DNA from: a virus | DNA length: 45,652 nucleotides | Strand: one strand, 5' to 3' | IMG/VR virus record: IMGVR_UViG_3300038825_000913 | Coordinates: 1 to 45,652 of that record | Part shown: positions 42,301-45,652 of the stretch, in pieces | Layout: every line of letters starts with the position of its first letter | Numbering within the stretch: the first letter of the stretch is position 1 | Program-made: the position numbers and the translations under genes | The notes under the pieces: generated by a model | What the model was told of the DNA's origin: nothing | The model's database searches: none | Seen by the model: only the letters and a program-made list of their open reading frames with translations

Positions 42301-42482
42301 CCTGATACTGCAGTTACTTTTACTATTTCTACGTTTGTGCCGTCATCAATAGTAGCGTAGAAATGGTCACTGCCTAAAGAAGAAGGAAAGGATGCACTAC
42401 TAGCTACGCCAATACTGGTTACACTATTGTTTATATCACCACTTAGGGTTGTACCCGCGTTGTTTTTAAGTAAAACCGCCAT
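39312..42482 (-). CDS. Large tail fibre with S74 chaperone domain
   Basis: 1056 aa. The N-terminus (MAVLLKNNAGTTLSGDINNSVTSIGVASS...HFYATIDDGTNVEIVKVTAVSG) is the virion-binding part found in many marine phage fibres. A shaft of beta repeats follows (VETAKIAADAVTGAKIADDAI; two FIDGV...SGTTLTF modules). A S74 domain ends it (SDYRLKENVTYDWDATTRLKQLKPARFNW...GIDHSKLVPLLVKTIQELEARI). Homologous to the fibre at 1-2563; its DNA at 40346-40442 is identical to the left edge. The first 680 residues may belong to another phage. Confidence 0.88.
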   Translation of the reverse strand: MAVLLKNNAGTTLSGDINNSVTSIGVASSASFPSSLGSDHFYATIDDGTNVEIVKVTAVSGTTWTVVRAQDNTSAQSFSAGDNVQLRLNVKTLEELVSDKVTLEDLDVTSDSGTIAIDLDSETLTIAGGEGIDTSATSNTVTIAGEDATTSNKGVASFSSDNFAVSSGAVTIKDGGVVAAELASNAVETAKIAADAVTGAKIADDAIDSEHYTDGSIDTAHIADDQVTLAKMAGLARGKIIYGDASGNPAALSPGSNGQVLKSDGTDISWGTDSGLTTEEVQDIVGGMVDGTETGISVTYDDTNGNLDFAIAAAQTTITSIYATDLILGEDAQTAIDFGTANEIDFKVDNAARLTLTASALYPVTNNQIDLGTSSLEFKDAYFDGTVTADAFAGPLTGNVTGNVSGTAATVTGAAQSNITSVGTLTGLTVSGDVIIDTNVLFVDVSTNRVGIGNATPDVSLDIGSYTDAVHVPVGTTAQRPGSPAAGYFRYNSTLGKFEGYTDAWGEIGGGASGSAFTQNTFTGDGSDTTFSLSTTPTSEDMLLVFIDGVFQADNVYSVSGTTLTFATAPANSRVVTAYVVTPGIIGVAPVVNTMTGDNSDTTLTLSQAPAHENATFVTIDGVVQHKSTYAVSGTTLTFSTAPPTGSAVECITFTNVSTSTFSDLDADTKIQCEESSDEDKIRFDTGGTERMVLDSTSLTVTPKIVSDAGIDIDNFNIDGTTIALSSGDMTLDSAGDIILDADGADVIYKDGGTTFLEIDKDNDNARIKNPISDGDIKIQGNDGGSIVTPLTLDMSVGGQVQITNPTNHPMTIESTATNGGYIEFLTAANGANMGYIGSANELINTGGNTDFGIRAQDEFYLSTGGSAARIKILNDGTLRLGNGLESAVDQTSSQLLGIQFGFSFGNIGLNLGCGSYTSNYDLMRFYNGNGQVGDIRVSGSATDFDTSSDYRLKENVTYDWDATTRLKQLKPARFNWIADDTNTPVDGFLAHEVSDIVPNAINGEKDAVYTAKDEANGLGKEGEPNMQGIDHSKLVPLLVKTIQELEARIKTLEDS
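39364..39401 (-). repeat. 38-bp repeat in S74 domain, right copy
   Basis: Identical to 37096-37133; see that entry. The surrounding S74 coding sequence is similar but not identical. Confidence 0.9.
40346..40442. repeat. 97-bp direct repeat, right copy
   Basis: Identical to bases 1-97. It lies inside the large fibre gene. Bases to the left (to 39312) encode the C-terminal third. Bases to the right encode an N-terminal part different from that of the left-edge fibre. Confidence 0.95.
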
Positions 42483-42499
42483 ATTCTGGCACTCCTTAT

Positions 42500-42931
42500 T
42501 TAACTAACGGTTACAGTCCACGTGATTGTCATGGCATCTGCAGACCCTTTGTTTACGACTGAAAAAACTGTACGACATAGCATTGTACCGCTTGAAGAAG
42601 CATTTAAAATACCTGCTTCAGTAAGAGCTGCTGTACCTGTTCCTGCAGGAAAAGTTGCAGTGTATGTTACTACGGCACTAGAAACACTTGTACTAGCTAA
42701 AGCCACACGTGCTGATTCTGAAACTAAAGCAGTTTGTCCTGCAGCAGCCGCTGTTGTACTGGTTCCTACTGCCATGTGACTCATCACACCTGCAGAAGTT
42801 CCTTCCATACGACTAGCGACAAACCCTTTACCCGCGGTAACTACAAGGTTGTCTATGTCCTGTACTAATTCACCGTTTAAGTGTATTTGTACATGGCCTT
42901 TCAATTGTAGTTGTTCATCTATATTTGACAT
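42500..42931 (-). CDS. Small tail/baseplate-associated protein
   Basis: 143 aa, mostly beta with Ala/Ser/Thr-rich stretches: QLKGHVQIHLNGELVQDIDNLVVTAGKGFVASRM, then MSHMAVGTSTTAAAAGQTALVSESARVAL and GTAALTEAGILNASSSGTMLCRTVF. This pattern (HMAVGTGTTAAAAGDTAL, EAGIFNA) recurs in small proteins next to fibres in several phages. Seventeen bases separate it from the fibre gene. Probably structural; the exact role is unknown. Confidence 0.65.
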   Translation of the reverse strand: MSNIDEQLQLKGHVQIHLNGELVQDIDNLVVTAGKGFVASRMEGTSAGVMSHMAVGTSTTAAAAGQTALVSESARVALASTSVSSAVVTYTATFPAGTGTAALTEAGILNASSSGTMLCRTVFSVVNKGSADAMTITWTVTVS

Positions 42932-42955
42932 TTTTGACCTCTTGGTTAATCTTAA

Positions 42956-43618
42956 CTACCCATTGAACATAAAAGTGTTTAACCTACTATGGTTTGGTCT
43001 AGATAACCCACTTTCAATTAATTGTACAGTTATTGACTCTGAAATTGTAGCACTATCTGATTGTGCTGATGCAAAGCTAATAGCTGATGTTTCAGACATA
43101 GACACTATGTTGTTCTTGTTTAGTGTTATGTCTGTCCTTAAATCGTCAGAAACACTAGCAGTATCATCCATTGTAAAAGCATCGGAAAGGGCTTTTGCAA
43201 AGCTAGATACAACTAAAGTATCTGACATACTAGGCGTTTCTGTAAACGTCCTAGAAAAAGTTACAGTTCTGGCAAACGACTCTGAAATAGTTGCGCTATC
43301 CGAAACTGCTTTAGAAAAAGAAATAGCATGGCTTTCTGACATTTCTGGTGAGTCAGAGAAAGGTTTGTTTATACTTATAGCTGGTGTATCGCTTATTGTT
43401 ACTGTTAATGCGTGTGGGCTATTAGTTTCAGCTGTAAAGTATCTGTTTAATACGTTTGTATTTAGATCTATAACGGCTTTTAAATCTACGTACGATACAA
43501 CAGTGTTTATATCTACATAAGAAACAGTTACTGCTCCTTTTACATACGTTACAGATGTTGCTGCGTTTACGTATGTAACGGACGCCTGTAAGTTCTTCTT
43601 AGATATTACTGCTGCCAT
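42956..43618 (-). CDS. Repeat-rich tail protein (SDSATISES-type repeats)
   Basis: 220 aa. After an N-terminal beta region (VISKKNLQASVTYVNAATSVTYVKGAVTVSYVDINTVVSYV), residues ~85-205 are imperfect ~18-residue repeats with SDSxxxSE/SD cores (SDSPEMSESHAISFSKAVSD; SDSATISESFARTVTF; SDAFTMDDTASVSD; SDSATISESITVQL). It ends RPNHSRLNTFMFNG. Probably an elongated Ser/Asp-rich structural protein. It lies among baseplate-type genes and overlaps the next by one base. No homology to an enzyme. Confidence 0.65.
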   Translation of the reverse strand: MAAVISKKNLQASVTYVNAATSVTYVKGAVTVSYVDINTVVSYVDLKAVIDLNTNVLNRYFTAETNSPHALTVTISDTPAISINKPFSDSPEMSESHAISFSKAVSDSATISESFARTVTFSRTFTETPSMSDTLVVSSFAKALSDAFTMDDTASVSDDLRTDITLNKNNIVSMSETSAISFASAQSDSATISESITVQLIESGLSRPNHSRLNTFMFNG

Positions 43619-43992
43619 TAATTAAAATCGTCACGTACTACAAACTTAATTAGATCTTGTACTGTTTGTACTTTACTGCTTGAGTTTGTAAACTCAACTT
43701 CTCCCTCATATGTGCCTGCAGCTGTCCAAGTCCCTGAAGGGAACACACAAGTTGCAACACCATTAGAAGCGTCTGTTAAACTCATTGTTATCGTTGCTGT
43801 TAAGTCTGTTTCACCTACCTTACGAATAATAAGTTTTACTGAGCCACTTGTTAAATTTATAGGAGCCCATGTAGATGAGTCTTCTACATCTAATGTTTTA
43901 CCTGAAGCCGCTGTATTACTGTCTTTCAGCGTAATGACAAGCTCAGGTAGTGTGTCTCCTACGACTAATTTTATTGTTTCCGAATATGCCAT
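43618..43992 (-). CDS. BppU-N-like baseplate/tail protein
   Basis: 124 aa. LVVGDTLPELVITLKDSNTAASGKTLDVED, then SVKLIIRKVGETDLTATITMSLTDASNGVATCVF and GTYEGEVEFTNSSSKVQTVQDLIKFVVRDDFN. This follows the pattern of the N-terminal domain of upper baseplate protein (BppU_N, DUF2479-like), an adaptor connecting receptor-binding proteins to the tail. It is placed upstream of the fibre, as in other phages. Assigned by domain pattern. Confidence 0.72.
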   Translation of the reverse strand: MAYSETIKLVVGDTLPELVITLKDSNTAASGKTLDVEDSSTWAPINLTSGSVKLIIRKVGETDLTATITMSLTDASNGVATCVFPSGTWTAAGTYEGEVEFTNSSSKVQTVQDLIKFVVRDDFN

Positions 43993-44007
43993 GTTATCTA
44001 CCTTAAA

Positions 44008-45652
44008 TTATCTAAATGATGAGTATACAGGGAGATACGTAGTATAATCTACGTCTCCTCGCACTATGTCCTCTACACGTTCTGCTGTAGGTCCTAACGG
44101 AGGAACCCACCAAGACCCTCCAAAGTCTCCTGCTTCTAACATTGGTCTTAACAATCCCCAAGGTCCAAGCAATCCTGATCTATCAATAATCTCTGCGCTG
44201 TATTCTCCAAAGTCCATTGAATCAGACCTAAGCGCCGTTTCATCTCCACCGCGGAACATATATTTTAACCACTCACGTAGTTCTAATCCTACCATAGTAA
44301 GTGGTAAGAAAGCAGTTCCCATAATTAATATAGGTACAGCTGCATCTCCAACGCTACCTGTTTCAGAGAATCTACTATGAGTATCACGTAACGCACCACC
44401 TACAATATTTTTACCGTAAGCGTAGAAAAAAGATTTTAACTGCCAAACTACTCCAGCATAAGGGTTAGAAGCCCACCCAGGTCGTTCTGCGGAGTTAGGT
44501 CTTACAATAGATTCGTTAACAAACTGCCCTAACGCTCCTTTAACTCTTTCGCCTGATTCACCTTCAAATCTACGATATCGTTCTCCTGCTTCTTTTGTTC
44601 TGTCCCAAGCTTTTACATCTTCCGCTGTAACTCCAAGTTCTTCTAGATGTCTAATAGAACGTTGTCGTTCTTGTACAGAAAGACTAGAATCAGTTGCTCT
44701 ATTAGCTTCGTTTATTAAAAACTTCTCGCCCATACCTAAAGCAAATACTCGGGTAAACTTAGTAAACTGTTCTAACCCTATGGCATGAAAGAATTTATCA
44801 GTAAACTTTTCCATACCTGGAGTCATGTACGCCATTTCGTTTGCGTTAATTGCCATCATAGACATAGAATCAAGTGTAGTTACACCAACATCTCTAGCGT
44901 ATTGTTGTAGTTCTGCACGATTTTTAAAGTAAAATCTATACTGCTGGAAAGCAGTTCTAAAAGCAGAAAAGTCTCTAGACCTAAGCACAGGCCCTGCTAA
45001 GTCAGGCAAAGAAGCTATTGTAGCTAAACTTAAATATGCAATAACGTTTAAAGTTAAAAGTAAACTACTCGCAGCACGAGCTCCTTTTGACATGTTAAGA
45101 CCTGTTTTACCTAACATACCTCTGATTAAGTCTTTAGCTTCTTCACGCTGTAGTGGGTCTGAAATACGTTGTATCATGTACTCAGCAGCTATCCACCCTT
45201 TAGCTGTTTGACCTACAGGCACACTTAATAAAGCACGAGCTAAAGATTCATTAATTGTCCCCGCGTCACGTGCGGCTATAATAGTCTGCCTGTCTTCAGC
45301 TGTTATTTCAGTTTGTACTTTGTCCTGATAATCAATACGTTTTACCATATCATCAATGTATTTTAATATAGTCACGCCTGGATCTTGTAGTACACCTATC
45401 TCTCGTAGTTCTTTATTAGAAACTAAATTAAACAAATCAGATCTATTTTTAGACATACCTACTGACGTTGCTTCTGCTCCATCAATATGGTCATCGGGGT
45501 TACGTTCTTCATTTTCTATAATGTTTTCTACTACTTCTTGCCAAGTCGTAGAGAGAACTTTTTCACCTTCGGGCGTTATAATTGTGGTTTCAAACGTAGG
45601 TGTGCCTGCTTTACGTTGCAATAGCTCAGCTAAAGCAGTCTGTAACTCGGGG
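44008..45652 (-). CDS. C-terminal part of a very large virion protein (5' end beyond the window)
   Basis: The frame is open to the right edge: the TTG at 45621 is not a real start because in-frame codons (PELQTALAELLQRKAGTPT) continue to 45652. The visible 548 residues include SKGARAASSLLLTLNVIAYLSLATIASLPDLAGPVL and DAAVPILIMGTAFLPLTMVGLELREWL (hydrophobic) and helical regions. The end is GSWWVPPLGPTAERVEDIVRGD...YLPVYSSFR. Such endings occur in giant ejected or internal proteins. It does not resemble the 1676-aa protein at 10059-15089, and two such proteins in one phage would be unusual. Either a different phage or a second core protein. Confidence 0.7.
   Translation of the reverse strand, partial: PELQTALAELLQRKAGTPTFETTIITPEGEKVLSTTWQEVVENIIENEERNPDDHIDGAEATSVGMSKNRSDLFNLVSNKELREIGVLQDPGVTILKYIDDMVKRIDYQDKVQTEITAEDRQTIIAARDAGTINESLARALLSVPVGQTAKGWIAAEYMIQRISDPLQREEAKDLIRGMLGKTGLNMSKGARAASSLLLTLNVIAYLSLATIASLPDLAGPVLRSRDFSAFRTAFQQYRFYFKNRAELQQYARDVGVTTLDSMSMMAINANEMAYMTPGMEKFTDKFFHAIGLEQFTKFTRVFALGMGEKFLINEANRATDSSLSVQERQRSIRHLEELGVTAEDVKAWDRTKEAGERYRRFEGESGERVKGALGQFVNESIVRPNSAERPGWASNPYAGVVWQLKSFFYAYGKNIVGGALRDTHSRFSETGSVGDAAVPILIMGTAFLPLTMVGLELREWLKYMFRGGDETALRSDSMDFGEYSAEIIDRSGLLGPWGLLRPMLEAGDFGGSWWVPPLGPTAERVEDIVRGDVDYTTYLPVYSSFR

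Noticed and set aside
36534-42482. Diversity-generating retroelement or invertible fibre cassette
   Set aside because: No reverse transcriptase, template repeat or invertase gene is seen, and the repeats found are direct, not inverted.
42849-43520. Plus-strand 223-codon frame
   Set aside because: It mirrors the repeat-rich minus-strand tail gene, lacks a ribosome site and has no protein-family features.
45619-45621. TTG at 45621 as a start codon for the right-edge gene
   Set aside because: The frame continues upstream to the end of the window with protein-like codons, so the gene is simply cut off.

Overview
The window is almost entirely a tailed-phage genome of marine-podovirus type. It is roughly 60% AT by eye, and every supported gene reads on the minus strand with tight or overlapping spacing. 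It pairs a T7-style core (single-subunit RNA polymerase, family A DNA polymerase, primase-helicase, endonuclease I, gp2.5-like SSB, 5'-3' exonuclease) with a virion module whose portal, terminase and capsid are not T7-like (SU10-type capsid). It also carries a lysogeny module: tyrosine integrase, XRE-family repressor, and an attP holding the 3' part of a tRNA-Leu(UAA). This is a temperate phage with its own RNA polymerase. The host is not identifiable; the attP tRNA has an encoded CCA end and a proteobacterial look (inference).

Layout in transcription order (right to left). 45.65-42.5 kb: C-terminal part of a very large virion protein plus three small tail or baseplate proteins. 42.5-36.5 kb: three fibre-like genes with two kinds of C-terminal chaperone domain, and a small tail protein. 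36.5-35.2 kb: lysis cassette (small membrane protein, GH24 lysozyme, membrane coiled-coil protein, 3-TM holin). 35.2-34.7 kb: attP region. 34.7-32.2 kb: small ORF, integrase, small ORF, repressor, unknown gene. 32.1-21.4 kb: RNA polymerase and replication genes, including a C5 cytosine methyltransferase split by a +1 frameshift at an A7 run. 21.35-20.8 kb: late promoter and structured leader. 20.8-0 kb: virion genes (tail proteins, internal proteins, TerS, TerL, portal, scaffold, capsid, adaptor, tail fibre running off the left edge).

The phage RNA polymerase probably recognises a recurring element (CTATAGGGTGTACACAAA on the plus strand, so transcription runs leftward). It lies upstream of the polymerase gene, the lysogeny genes and the late genes, with a degenerate fourth copy beside attP. 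Dyads between the repressor module and the polymerase promoter suggest that the repressor controls polymerase synthesis (inference).

Two anomalies stand out. First, bases 1-97 are identical to 40346-40442 and lie in the same reading frame of two homologous fibre genes. Joining them closes a circle of 40,345 bp, with one intact 1198-aa fibre and a single late operon running virion genes, fibre, lysis, attP. On that reading, 40443-45652 belongs to a second, related phage or strain. Second, CCWGG sites are several-fold over-represented from about 0.7 to 36.5 kb and return to the expected frequency from 36.5 kb rightward. This marks the fibre cassette and the right end as having a different origin.
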